Assembly (NCBI RefSeq): GCF_008831285.2
Contig: NC_045138.2
Location: 11,542,571-11,606,570, forward strand
Reading direction: 5' to 3'
DNA length: 64,000 nt
Source of the DNA: Nymphaea colorata
Taxonomy: Eukaryota > Streptophyta > Magnoliopsida > Nymphaeales > Nymphaeaceae
The notes beneath the pieces are model-generated. The model did no database searches and was not told where the DNA came from. It saw only the letters and a program-made list of their open reading frames with translations. Below are positions 37,225 through 54,214 of this stretch, piece after piece. The first letter of the stretch is position 1, and the number at the start of each line of letters is the position of its first letter. The position numbers and the translations under genes are program-made.

Positions 37225-37232
37225 CTCACACC

Positions 37233-37820
37233 GATTTTGGGTGGGTCTTGGCTGAATGCTAATGCAGCCCCAACCAAGAGTTAGAGTAAGACTCTTAAAA
37301 ATTACACTTGTTTTGAGCTAAACCCTTTTTGTGTGCCCGGTTGAAATTTTACAAACCATTTGAGCTTCTCAAAGAATAGCTCAAAGTGTGTGTGAAGCGC
37401 ACCCTCATTTATAATGGCTTGAGGGAGGAGATTTTTCTTCCATGATCAATAAGGGACTAAACTTCTCTTTTCTCTCAAAAGCACAAACCATGGGTTAAAA
37501 GCATATTTTTATTCAAATTTTGCTCGCTACAATTTCATCTGGACTGTGAATTTGATTGTGCAAAGAGCCACCCATGCAAGAAGAAGTACTAATCGATTCT
37601 TGATAAAGTATTCCAACTGTGATTGGGTGTGGAGGGAAAACAATGCCAGAATACATAGAGGAGAAAATACACTTTTAAACCTTACTTTAAAACTTAATAT
37701 GAACTAGAAATTTGTTCGTTTCACCCACATACGATTCCCTTTATAGTGGACCACTCAGCAAAGACTTCCACATGTTTGATGTGCTTTAACACATCTTTTT
37801 TTTTTTTTTAACTTGTTAAC
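37233..37820. other. Intergenic, no gene seen
   Basis: AT-rich sequence ending in a poly(T) tract at about 37797-37811. Confidence 0.35.
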
Positions 37821-37829
37821 TCGTTTAAC

Positions 37830-37975
37830 TATTTTGTCTCACTATAATTCAACGTTTATTATGTAATCGAGTTGGGTTGTTATAGCTCTAACTCGACTCC
37901 ACTATTTTTTCTCACTACAATTCAACATTTATTATGTAATCGAGTTGGGTTGTTATAGCTCTAACTCGACTCGAT
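37830..37975. repeat. Tandem duplication, about 73-bp unit, two copies
   Basis: Two head-to-tail copies share TGTAATCGAGTTGGGTTGTT and CTAACTCGACTC. They lie next to a TCGAG-rich stretch (to about 38085) related to 14565-14915. Confidence 0.8.
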
Positions 37976-38372
37976 TAACATTTCAAGTATATACTTGAAC
38001 TCAAACTCAACGAATCGAGTTCGAGTCAAGTTTAGATGAGCGAGTTCAAGTCAAGCACGAGTTGACTCGACTCGCTCTGGCAGTCCCAATAGAAGAATAT
38101 CGTGGAAGGAGCCTCATTCTGAAGGCGCTCCCGTAAGAAAACTAAAAGGTAAACAAATTTCCAGAACACCTGACTTGAAAGGGCACTGTTTAGCCATTTT
38201 TATAGGATCCACAGCCCGTAGTCCGTTAGAAATCGAATTTGAATTCAGATGAGCATAACCGGGTCCTATCTGAATCCGGCTAACACACTATGTTAAACTC
38301 GGATGCGGTTCTAACGAAATTCGACCCAAATCCGCCTTTGCATTTTACCTCACCCATTGAAACTAAGAAGAG

Positions 38373-38381
38373 AAACCCTAA
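38373..38381 (+). promoter_or_regulatory. Telo-box (AAACCCTAA) upstream of RPS14
   Basis: An exact telo-box lies 14 bases before the TATA box of the ribosomal protein gene. Telo-boxes are a known shared element of plant ribosomal protein promoters and coordinate expression in dividing cells. Confidence 0.75.
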
Positions 38382-38394
38382 CTTCGGAAAGCGG

Positions 38395-38402
38395 TATATA
38401 AA
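38395..38402 (+). promoter_or_regulatory. TATA box of RPS14 (TATATAAA)
   Basis: TATATAAA sits about 95 bases before the start codon, placing transcription start near 38425-38435 in a pyrimidine/T-rich sequence. Confidence 0.65.
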
Positions 38403-38456
38403 TGGTTGAGCATCCTCATCTCGGCTAGGGTTTTTGAGGCAGGAACAAGCAATCGC

Positions 38457-38465
38457 TTAGGGTTT
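38457..38465 (-). promoter_or_regulatory. Second, inverted telo-box in the RPS14 leader
   Basis: TTAGGGTTT on the plus strand is the exact reverse complement of AAACCCTAA. A shorter TAGGGTTTTT is at 38426-38435. Both fall in the likely transcribed leader. Confidence 0.6.
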
Positions 38466-38496
38466 CCGAGCTTGCCCCACAAGAAACAAAAAGAAA

Positions 38497-41877
<3,381 letters not shown>

Positions 41878-43849
41878 AAGGTCTTATACAGATGTGTTGA
41901 AATGGAAGGCCGTGGGGTTTTCGTTAGCTTGTCTGTCGATCCCCTCCAAATTTTTTCTCCCATTCTCAGTTGCATTTTACGTGACTGTTTCAAGTGAAAA
42001 CAATCAGTGTGTTCTTCGAGGAAGCCTTTTTGATAATTTTGTGGTAGTCATGTATAACCTGTTAAACTTAGCAAAGACCGTTGTGAGTTAGCGATTTGAC
42101 TTGTTTCTTGTCCTTGCTTAAGACGATCTAAAGTGCAGAACACGTATCACGGAATCAGGTTGCCTCGCCCGGCGGCCTTATTGTGTTTAATGCGTGCCTG
42201 AATTTTTTATACGGCCTTATTGTGTTTGATGCGTGCTTGACTTTTTGATGGTGTGCTGATTGGTCGGGAGGATTTCAAGAAAAAGGAAAATGTCCCTCGT
42301 GAATGGAAAGATAGTCAAATGTGTAAAAATCTGGCTTTACCGTCAAGACGGTTGGATCCACATGAGGCCATCGCAATGATCGACTGACCCTAAATTTTAA
42401 ATGTTGGCTTGTTCTTTAGTTGGGAATTGTTGGGAGTGAGGTATATGGAATTGCGCTGAATACAAGATTGTATTATATTTATAGGATAAGAAAGTTCGCT
42501 TCAGAAAGTTTATTGAGATTTGGATTTTTGTTTGTGTTACGTGTAACAGTACAAGTCTTGCCGGTCTCTGATAGCTTGTATCTTATGTTGGTCAAGTTCT
42601 TAGTCACTGACATTATGACCATTGTTTAAGCAAATTTTGTAGGATGCAAATAAGTCCAAAGGCCTGTTGTCGTAATTTGTCTGTGCGGCGGAATGAAGCT
42701 CTATGGATGCTTATCCTGTACTAGATACATAGTGTGATCAAGCCAACAGTGCCGGCTCGAATAATATTGACTGAGGCATTTATTCAAAGAGCCTTGTCGT
42801 TGTTAGAGGTTATAGGGAGGCTTCGGTGCAAATGTTTAACATGCGTGTATGGTAGGTCTGCGTACATGCCCCATTTGATCTTACTTAGTAAACAGTATTC
42901 AAACTAGTCCATTATAAAGTTAATGGATATTGGCCGCTTTCGAGTTTTAACTGCAAAGGTCAGCGCTAAGCTCCAGCACTAGTGGTTGACTCGGATGAGA
43001 GATTATCGGCTTTTAGTTTGTTAATTTTCACATCGGAAATACAACTAAAGGTTGAAATGGGTTGGAGATGGCTTCTGGTTTTTTGCTTTGGCATTTTCTG
43101 GGCCTAGAACTCGACTCGGAGTGCGGCTTTGTATGCAGAGAGGGTGTCTACACCGGTGATGTAATATGGTATAGCTGTGATCTTTGTCATCGCTATAGGC
43201 CTGCGATTTATAGCCCTGACTGTCTTCTCTGGTATGGATAAAACTTTATCACAGACACAAATTGGCCTTGGTATGGACTATAGGATACTACTTTTGTAGT
43301 CGATCTTGGTGGCCAAGAGAATAGAAAGGCATTTGGGGTATGGATGGACAACCAGGAGAATGAATGGAAGATTATGTCCTGAGAGCTGTCAAGGTGAAGA
43401 GATGAAACAGAAATGAACTTGCTTCAAGAGTGGCTTCGTTCCATACCTACTAGCTGCATGAGCAGAATATCATGATCTCTAATAGCAAACGTTGGAAGAG
43501 GGGGCTTAAGAATATGCTTGAAGGCAGGAGACTTTTTCCTTCGAAATGGAATGGCATTAGAAAGTTTACAGGTAACGTGGGGAGCCTGCCCCCAGCATCC
43601 TTTTTTGGAACCGTGGTTCTTGTCAAAACGAGTTGCAATATCGTCAATCGTCAAGACATGCCCGATGTTTTACAGAAAGGGTAGCAGACAAGATGACCAT
43701 AGTGTTACCTAATGTGCTAAAGAAGCTGATTTCTCTTTTTTTATTGATAAAAACTTCTTAATGATCAGAACTCCTTGCCAAACAATGAATTACCGGTTCA
43801 CATGCATGAATGATAGAATGGACCAGTAAAACGCACACCACGCACACAC

Positions 43850-43880
<31 letters not shown>

Positions 43881-44475
43881 CCTGCCCAGTGCCCTTTTAA
43901 ACATGACATAATATCATCGGAAAAGGAAACCTTTTCTGGGGCTCTCATAAGCTAGGTTTGAAAACTGGCGGGCAGCAGCTTACGCGGATGGATTACCAAA
44001 AACCAGCTTTCAACGTTGACTCAAGTAAGTGTTCCAGCTCACACTAAGAACATGGCAGCTGAGTTAGGATTAAAACGGGACTCCAATCAAGTTGAAACGT
44101 GTTTTTTGGTCATCCAAACGAAGCCTAAGAGTGTCGACTCAACCTTCCACGAGTTAATTCTTTACCTTCCCAGCCGTGGTTCAAATCCCATTATTCGAAC
44201 CCTCTTATAGGACATCAGTAAACAAGCTAGCACACCAAAAAAAAAAGAAAGGCTAGCACAAGCTTAACATGTACCTCCGCCTTGTCTCAAGCCTGAACTT
44301 GTGATGGGCTTGATTCAGAAGACATGGGCAAGCTATGTAATTTACGATCTATTCAATCGATTTACCAGATCTAAGCACTCACGAGCAGCCTCATAATCGT
44401 CCACAAACGTACTACCTAATTAGATAGCTCATAAGCTTCCGAACCACCTTTCGTCATTCACCAAACTCGAGTTAT

Positions 44476-44516
<41 letters not shown>

Positions 44517-44922
44517 CGCGCGCGAAAGGGAGATGCTAAACGGCTCTCATTTAAATCACGAATAGAAGGTAACTAAGCAGAGTAACATGGTGATTATTCA
44601 ATTGAAACTGAAGTCAGGAAAGGTTTCACAGGCAACATGCTTTTTCATCATGGCCGTGCCCAATCATCTCCGCTCCAACTTATTGCCATTTCTTAAGTTG
44701 TTGCGGCCGAAAAAGGAAATTAACGACCATACGGGAGAGAGAGAGCTTCCATTCCTGTTCCTACCATATTCAATCGTCACTAACAGGAAATACCTGAAAG
44801 GAAATACCAGACAACTTAACTCTCCCTGCAATAAGAACTAGCAAAGATACTGGCCTGCCAGAACTGCGGGAAGCAAGTTCTGTTTTCACTGCAGTAAGTA
44901 TTCATATCAGCAGCAGTATTAC
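41878..44922. other. Intergenic between the 3' ends of RPS14 and SIP2
   Basis: Holds a 39-bp tandem duplication (CGGCCTTATTGTGTTT... at 42173 and 42212) and (GA)n tracts at about 43854-43880 and 44479-44513. No gene is recognised. Confidence 0.45.
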
Positions 44923-45335
44923 TCACAGATGGATCTCAAGGATCCATCTGTGCATTTCCTTCACTGGAACAGGAATCATCAGAGTAAGAAGCCCACTGTC
45001 CCGATTATAGCTGAATTCAGTGTCAACAGAATCGAGGATGCACTTCAGGGGTTTCTGCGATGAGTAGGCACCAAACCTCCCACAGCCTCTGACAGTCAGC
45101 ACAACAGATGATATGGGTGAGCGTGCATTGCCCGATGACACTGCAGAACTGGGTGCAGCTTCTCCGCCAAGGAGTTCCTGCTGTGTTCCAGAAGCCACCT
45201 TGATTTCCTGTTGCTCCACTGCCCCTCCAGAGTTGAACATGTCAAGCAAACCAATGGCCGCAAAAGCAACGTGGGGTGCCATTACCTAAAATAAGATTAT
45301 AATCAGAGAGAAGATAGATATGTGTGTGTGAGTGT

Positions 45336-45380
<45 letters not shown>

Positions 45381-48300
45381 ACCTTAAGAGAAGAGATATG
45401 GAAGATCTCATATTCAAGAACATTAAGGGTCACGGGTATTGCAACACCTTTTGGAAGCCGAAAAAGTTCACCTGGGCACAATAGATATCTGAGTTAGAAC
45501 GCTATTCAAATAAAAGTGGACGTGAATGTAATTCAATATTACATACCTGATCTGTGTGCATAGGCTACAGCTTCACCATTCCATTCAGGACCTGCAATTT
45601 GGTTGATGAGATCAACATCTGTGGCACGAACACTGCCTGTGAGCGTGGAGGGTGCCACATCATGGATGCGCGTCTTTTTTTCCACTCTGCACCAGCCAGC
45701 ACCTTGGCAGTTGAAAACACCCACCACGCCAGAGCATTTGTTCAAGTTCCAGACCTTTAGCAGACTATATAGAACGCAAAAATTAACATATAGTACACAA
45801 AGGAATACAACATGGAAGCATATTGCTATTTCTGTTGTAAATTAAATGTAATAAAGTTTTCAAAAACAGTAGTCATTAGGGTAACAGGCAAAGTTCATAT
45901 ATGTTGGTGTTGTAGTTGACAACTTGACGTTATAAATGAAATTTCACAAGGATAACAGACCAGCCAATGAAACCATCATGTAATAAAGACAAGCCCCTCT
46001 TATCACCAAGACCATGTGTGACATAAAATTACCTCACATGGTGCATGATCTGGGTAATTATCATCCCTTAAGCAATTATATAAGTTTAGCATGTGCGAAG
46101 ACAACGGAAATACTGCATCAAGATCCATTCCAGTGATACACATTTTAAATCATGGATGTGCCATGGATTAATGCAGGTCAATTAGATGCACTCACATGGT
46201 TATGACATTGAGTAGTAAATGGAATCACTATATTGAGTAGCGCATGTGAAGTTCCACAATAATTTCAACCTCTCTAACTGAGCATTTTTTCTCATTCATG
46301 CTAAAACTACGCCATGTACTAAACTTTCTGGAAAACGTGAATCTGCAGTTGATTCTTAAGGAAGAAGAAACAAAGAAGCATTGTATGCATGTTTTCATCT
46401 CATCTGTAGCCACGACATATGTGCCTACGGATGTACAAATAGCATCGTCACAAATATTTTTCTCGGTTTTTATTTGCAAAATTTCTCTCAGAGTTTCACG
46501 TATTAATTGAGAAGTTTGTTTTTCTCGAGAAAAACATGGAATTCAAAAAAATAAAAGATAATAAAGTACATAAGAAAATTTGAGTTTTCTACCGATTTTC
46601 TATAAAACAAATGACAAACTTCAGTGGTTATTAAAATATTAAAAGAAGTCCCAGAAACTTAAAAAAAAAAACATGATATTTTCGTGTTGGTGATTTTTCC
46701 AAAACATCGTGATATTTTGAGTTTCTTACTTCCTGTTTTAATGTAATATCCTGGAAAAAAAAGAAACATTTTTTAGGATGACAAATACTACAAAGAAGAT
46801 AAACAGGGTGAGGAAGGGGGATCTAACAGTCACCAAGATCAGTTCTAGAAATCCCTTAGAAAGGGTGTTGTCAGAGTTTTATCAGTATGTTGTGGTTTTC
46901 CTCAATAAAATGTTGAAAGTTCTATAAAAAAATATAAATAATGGACAATAAAAGATAATCAGGCAATAGGTTTTCTAGTATTTTTCTTGCAAAAATATAA
47001 CCAAACAAGTACAAAAAGTCATAAAAGAAACAAAAGGAAGAAAATTCAGATGCTCAAAAATTTTATGGAAAAAGGAACTTAAGATTTGGAGAAAACACAG
47101 AGATTGTTCCAGGATAATACTGTGATAGTTTTGTTTCTATTTTGAAAACATCACCATAATTTGTTGATATTATTGCCTAGCTCAATTTGTAATAGTATCA
47201 GGACATTTTCAAAATGATGAGGAGAGAGAGAAAGAACATGCTAGTATGGGACACTTTCACTGAGCCATAGAGATGAAGAGATAGTTTCAAGCATATGTTC
47301 GACAATCTAGAAACAGTCTCAGAGTGGTCACAGACTGAACAAAAACAGTAGACAGATACTTTCAGTTAAAAGAAACACGTACAACTTTGTGGTTTGCCAA
47401 AAGTAATACAAACGTTTGTATTATAGTAAGGAATTCTGCTTCTAATACCTTTTACTACCATTTTCCCAATATAATTTTGAAAACTTTATTACATAGATGT
47501 TTTTATGTTCTTGGTGTGCTGTTTGGTTTGTATTTTGTTTTATATGTTTGTATTTTATTTTATTTCAGGGCAAGACTTAAAAGGTAAACATGATCCTTTT
47601 ATCTTTTCTAAACTCAAAATGCCAATCTTGTAATTGTAGTAGTTACGAAAATAAAACTATAAAAAAATTAATCCTTTTCCTTTCAAACCAACATAAAAAG
47701 TTGACTAACTGATGTATAAAAGCTAATAGAGGTTTTTTTTTCATAAGGAAATAATCAATCTTGTGCTGTTAAGGGAAAAAGAATTAAGTATTTTCCATTG
47801 GTAGGAAAAATGAGGCTGAATTTATGAACTCTGGAAAAACAAATTGATGGCTAAGATGGGTTCCATTGTGAGGGTATACGACAAACATTACCTAAAATTG
47901 TACAACATTCAACATCGGTTTTGTGGAAAAATAACAGAAACAAAAACTAATATAGGCTTTTCCTAAGGTAATAACTAATCCTTTCCACTTACTTGTCCAT
48001 TGTTAAAAAAATTAGGCTGAATTAGGAATTTTAAAAGAAAAGGATTGATGAATGAGATGGATTCCAATGAGAGGGTATGCAAAAACTGCCTAAGAAATTG
48101 TACAACGTTTAATACTGGCATTTGTGGGAAAATGACAAGTATATTGCATTCTAGTTAGCTCTCCTTTTCTTAATGGAAATATCAGACAGGGGAAAACGAC
48201 AGATAACAACTTGGGGATGGCAATAGGTGAGGCTAGAGTAGGTACTTGGCCTGTATTCGCTTTCTCAAAACATGAATGACAAGGCGGTCAAGACAAGGTG

Positions 48301-51300
48301 GGCACTTGACCACTCTGAAGTAGTGTGCGGCTCTGCCAGTGATATAAGACCAACCTACTCATTTCCACCAACATAGAATAGGAAAGAAAGCGAGTCTGAC
48401 CTGGTGCCATCTCTTGCTGGGTCCACAAACAGACAGTCCCGAGTAGGCCTCCCAGGGAGCTGTGCACGCAAGACAGAACCATCAGGTAAGACAAGCTTCT
48501 TTAAGAGGTCAAAGTTGTGGTTCCCTGGTTTGTCACTGCATAATAAATCAGTAGTTAGATTTGGGCCACTCTTGCTTCATTGTGAATACAAGCAATCACA
48601 TAAACAAACAAAAAAAATTTGAATCAATAATTAGATTTGGAGCAGCTGTCACTTCAATGTGGATACACACAATCATATAGACAAACCAAGAATTTGAACT
48701 AGCTTGGTCAATGGGAACCATGAATTCTTAAAAGTTCAACTACTAGATAAGATTCAGATACACGAGAAGAGGTCTGCAAAAACATAATCCGAATAACAGA
48801 CAACCCAAAATGTTAAGCTTTAACTCTATAACCTTTTAATGCAAGTAGCTGAGAATCAAATCCAATTAACTCTAAGGACAAAAGATTGGAGTCACCTAAC
48901 ATAGATTGCACAACCGCCAATTGCTCGGGCAGCAGCATGGTATTCAGCTGCAGGATGTTGGCTCTGCAAGTATCAGATGAATTTTTGCAATTATGAATGT
49001 CATGGTTTCAAATATGTCAAAGAGGGAAAAAAAAAAAAAACAGAACATTAACTTATCATAAAAACGAAACAAAATAAAATCACACCATCAATTAACAATG
49101 AAATTCATTTTATGCTGCTTTTGTTTACGTCAGATAAAGCAACACTTGCATTGAGAGCAGGGATATAAAATGAGAACAATATACTGCCAGTATGCAATAC
49201 TTACATGGAACATGTCCCAGTCTGGCTGCATAAACTCGCAGAGAAAGAGTGTATTATATGCCACTGATGATATATGTATGGTGTGAGATGCAGGGTCTCT
49301 TGGATAGAAATCATCTGATGCTCTTACAATAGCAGTTTTCTTTGCACTACAGAGACAAAAAAAAAAGAGAGAACAGAAATATCTAAGAGACCCAACCAAT
49401 AACATGAAAAGAACATCTAGAAGAAGCAAAAGAAGAAAAAAAATCCAATCATTGTGAAGATCAGCATAATGTGATATTTTTGGTGTTCATAAGATGTAAT
49501 TCACACCATCAAACATAAGTAGGTTGTATTAATGTGTGCCCTACAATCTCTATATCCATCCTCCAAGGAGTCCGCCATGCTGAGTTCTATCCTGTCATGG
49601 AAATAAATCATGAACAAACCTGTAAAGGCCATCAGTGTTGTGACACATGCAGGAAATGCAGCCATTATCTGGGAAATTTCGCTGGACAGAAGCTTCAAGG
49701 GCTTGGTGGTACTGCCGTGTAAGTGAAACACGCCCACCATGGCCACCACCAAGAGTCTCAATAATATTTTGCACGTCCACCTTCACACCATCAACCCCAC
49801 AGGAGGCCAAATAGCTGTGCAGCTCGTTATAGAAATTGTAAACCTTCTTAGGGTGGACTAGGCCCAATCCATGAACAGAAAGGCTATCCATAACAATATC
49901 TGGCTGGTTGCCTAGCACTCCTGGCGACTGAACAGGATAGGCCAATGCAGTATCATAGTGCTCCATGCCAGCAGCAGTTGGATTCACGCCTCCCCAGTAT
50001 CCAGCAAGAGCATGCCAAACGTACACATACCTATAGAGATAGACCAACAACATATTCCGTTATATATATACAATGAAAGAGCATAATTTTTCCCCAAGTT
50101 AAAAAAAGGATTAAAAAACTCACTTTACGTTGTGATCCTTTTTGGCTTCATCCACTACATGCTTCAGGCCTGGAACTTTGTCATCTTTCCCATTCTTCTG
50201 GAACTTTGTGTTCTCCTTCATTCCTGTTAGCCTATTTGCAAATCTGAGTAAAAGAAAAAAAAAATTATACTCCAAAAGAGTCAAAGACTTGAACCAAGTC
50301 AAGCTTCAGGACAGACTTTCCAAACATGTTCCCATTGAAAGCAGCAAATGAAATTTTTCTATAAAAAGGAACGAATAAATTTTTCTTATTTTTATTGCAT
50401 AAAAAGTCTTATAGAATTTCGATAATGCCAAGCTACACTCTATGAAATTCTATGGATGTCATAATCAGGTTAACCATACCTTGACCATGTCGTTCACCTA
50501 TGAACTGAAAAAGGAAGAAGAGAAGAAACATTAGTTAGATGAACCAAGGGTGAGAGTTAGTGTTTAGTGTTGCTTGTATTCTCAAAAAAATCTTGCTTGC
50601 CCCACAAAACACAGATTTCAAAATTTCAGAAATAAAAATGTAAATTCTTCTAGTCAGTCATATTTTCTTGCAATTTTGACACAATGAATGGGAAGGGATA
50701 AAGAATGCTCTCACTGAACCAAGGGAAGTGAAAATAAATGCCATCAAGAAAAAAACTTACTGGGCTCCTTCTTGAACAATACAATGAGCACCATCCTTTG
50801 CTTCATTGCCAACTTGTTGCCAGCCATCATCAATGATCAAAAAACGTGGAGGAGTACCACCTTGAGTGAGACTGCAATTTTAGTAGGAAACCAGATAAGA
50901 AGACTCCTAACTTTATCAGACACAGAAACTATGTAAAAAGTGCCAGACACAGCTATGCACAAAATGCTGTTTGAGGTTCCATATCAAAGGAAAAAAAAAT
51001 GCTTTAAAGTAATTGATTCTTCAACAAACAAGCACGGAACCTCTTGAGGCCTTCTTCAATGCCTTCAGCTGTTACATCAGTATAGAAAGCATCCCAGGTG
51101 CACCAGCCAAACCAGTCAAGAAAAGATGGCAGCTGCAAAAGAAAAGATTATGCTTAGTCACTTTCTGAAGGGAAGGTGAAGAAATTAATGGGCTCTTTAT
51201 CAGTGACACATTCCCCAAATCTATTGGATGAGAAAACTATACTATTCATAACTGTGGGCAAATTTACTTTCCTTTCAAGAAACCATGCACACAAGAGCAA

Positions 51301-52012
51301 TCATGATTCCATTACATGCTTTATGCAGTAGCCATGATTTATGGACTTCTGGAAGAAGGGGTAAAGCTCATCAGTTCATTTCTGTCCCCAATGTTAGAAA
51401 CAGAGCAGCTATGCTACTATTGTAAAGCCCAATATTTTCCATTATATGCAATTGAATATGTTGCTAGGGATGCATATATGTTTATACTTTATATATGTAA
51501 ACACATATACTACATATGTTTACTGGGACTAATTAAACCTCCCATTAAGTCATAATGAGGCAAATATGAGAAGTAAATTATACATATTAAAGGGGGTTAC
51601 TACTTTTGCATGAGAAAAGGAGTTGATAAAATACATGAATGGTTGTATTAGAAAGATGATTGAGGGGGAAACTGTAGGGTCATTTTTTTTAGTAGAAGTT
51701 GAAAATTCGAATGACAGTTTTAGGGGGCTTGAAGAGGGTCTATCTAACACTGCATTGCAGCATCTTAACCTTCCATTTGCTGCAGTCATAGAGGGAAAGG
51801 TCCCAGCATTAGAAAATTGGATAAAAGAGAGAGATACCTCCTCATTTTTCCTCCTTTTCTAGACAGGATCAAAGTTGGTACGAAGCAGTTTACTCTTCAG
51901 TTGTCTCAAACCTTAGGCCACTTGAGAAAACAAGAAGCAGAAGGGGGCTGCTGACTGAAACTCAGGGCTGTTTTTAGTCAGAAGTAATTCTGGTAAGTAC
52001 TATATTTGTGGG

Positions 52013-52050
<38 letters not shown>

Positions 52051-52220
52051 CAATTTGGACTTGTGTATGTGTTGCAAGGGAAGAAAGCAAACGTGAATCA
52101 GTGCTATAGAATCAAGGGTCTTCTGGTATGGACAGTTCTGCAAGCCGTCAGAATCGGGGTCATTTCTGATTAACAGGTATGGGAATGTTCATAACATGTG
52201 TGCAGCATGTGATCCATTAG

Positions 52221-52277
<57 letters not shown>

Positions 52278-54054
52278 ATATTGGACGTATAATCATGTAT
52301 ATACTTATATAAGGCCGGAAACCATTCAATGCTGCTAATCATCATTACAATCAGCTATGGATGCCTGCAAATTTCTGGAACTTAAAGATATGGTCAGATT
52401 AGAAAATTCCTTAGAATTTCTCGAATGTGTATGGGGAGTTCTTGTGACTAGTTCTACAATAGTAAATTCTGTAGAATAGTAAGCATACAAACAGAACTGG
52501 AAGGATCAGTAGGAAAAGAATACTTCTCATTCATTCTGATCCTATATTTGTTTCATTTCAGTTCAGAAGTTTCTGTACTGAAAACATGTAGCAACCTGTG
52601 TTTCCTTATGCCCTGAGCCTATAAAATTGGGAGGAGAGCTGAATCGAAGAAAGTATACAACTAAGAATACAATTGTAGCAAATAAAGTATAGTATATGAC
52701 AGTCTAACCTCTGGGTACAACATGCAGTTCATCTATGTTTTGCCATATACATATGTGAACAAAGATATATAGATGTTTATATGTTCTATGCAGATGTAGA
52801 TATGTGATTATATACACATTGATATATGCATATGTACACTTGAGATCAGAAGTAAGGTTGTTTTGTTAGAAGATCATGCTGAAAATGATACAGAGCATCA
52901 AAACAATCAAGTTTATAAGAAGCTTAGCATGTTAAAAGGCAGCTGTATAGTCTAGAAAGTAATCATAATCTCAGATTTTTCTCCAACGCCATGAAAAAAG
53001 GTGTGTGTTGTATGATTGAGGTTTCTCATGAATGTGAACTATGTACAAAAAAATAAAGAGTTTTAAAGTTCCAGGAATGGAGTGCATGAGGACCAGGTGT
53101 GAACCACATATGGTTGAATAGATCTGTCGACGATTTTCCAAGACACATGAAGCGGTGAAAAGTGTCTGGAGATTTGTTTCGAAAATTAGTGTAACAAGCC
53201 TAACGTCTAACATATGATTCTTTCTACTAATAGACTGAAGAAGTCAAACTAAATAAAATCTAATATGATCTGGGTGATTAAATTTCAAGACTTTAATACT
53301 TTCCTCTGTGGGCACTGATCAACAATGAGTAGTTTCACATGATTAAAAGCAAGAAGTAAAACCTGAATGGAAATGCTTATATTTGAAAAAACTGATCATT
53401 TTCAATGTCACGCATGAAACAGTCAAAGGAACAAGAACAACAAAATCAGGAAACCAGATCAGCAACTTGATTAAAGTCATTTCATGAATTCCATAATTGA
53501 AATTGTGACTAAAGCAGAAATCTGTTGAAAGGAGTGAACATTGGTCAGAATAGGGAGGACCAAAAAAACAATTAAAACTAGGAATTTGCAAGTTGTCAAA
53601 GGCGAGAACTGAAAAAGAGGTGAACCAACTGAAAGCAAAAAGACAAGGCCTTCATACTACATTCATACTACACACAGAATGCAATTTTTCATATGGTAGC
53701 CACGAATGTGAGGGATTTATTTAAGTGCAATGGCTAATTTGAAAGAAATTTCCATAGAGAGGAAACAACAAATATCTATATAAGTAATGAAGAATAACAT
53801 ATAAGTTCTACTGTTTTTATACAAAGAGAGGAATCTAATTGAGACACAGCTATCTGGCATGCATGAAATCAGGCCCACTTTGACAAGTAATGTCAGTAAC
53901 AGGGCTGCCTCATGGTCCTAGGCCTGATTCTAATGATACATATAGGTTAATCTCTATGTGATTACTTGCAAATAGTCGCATGAGTCTGAGCAGATAGTCA
54001 GGGGCGAGATTTTGAAAATTGGGAGTGTAAACCTAGGGTGTGGATCAGATGTGT

Positions 54055-54104
<50 letters not shown>

Positions 54105-54162
54105 TACATTGTTAAGAAAGAATCAAATTTGGATTAAGAGCTGAGTTGTGTATATATATGTG

Positions 54163-54214
<52 letters not shown>

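Noticed and set aside
36255-37284. Several open frames of 70-111 codons in GC-rich DNA
   Set aside because: They fall in the GC-rich ends and interior of the non-autonomous hAT element and encode no transposase motif.
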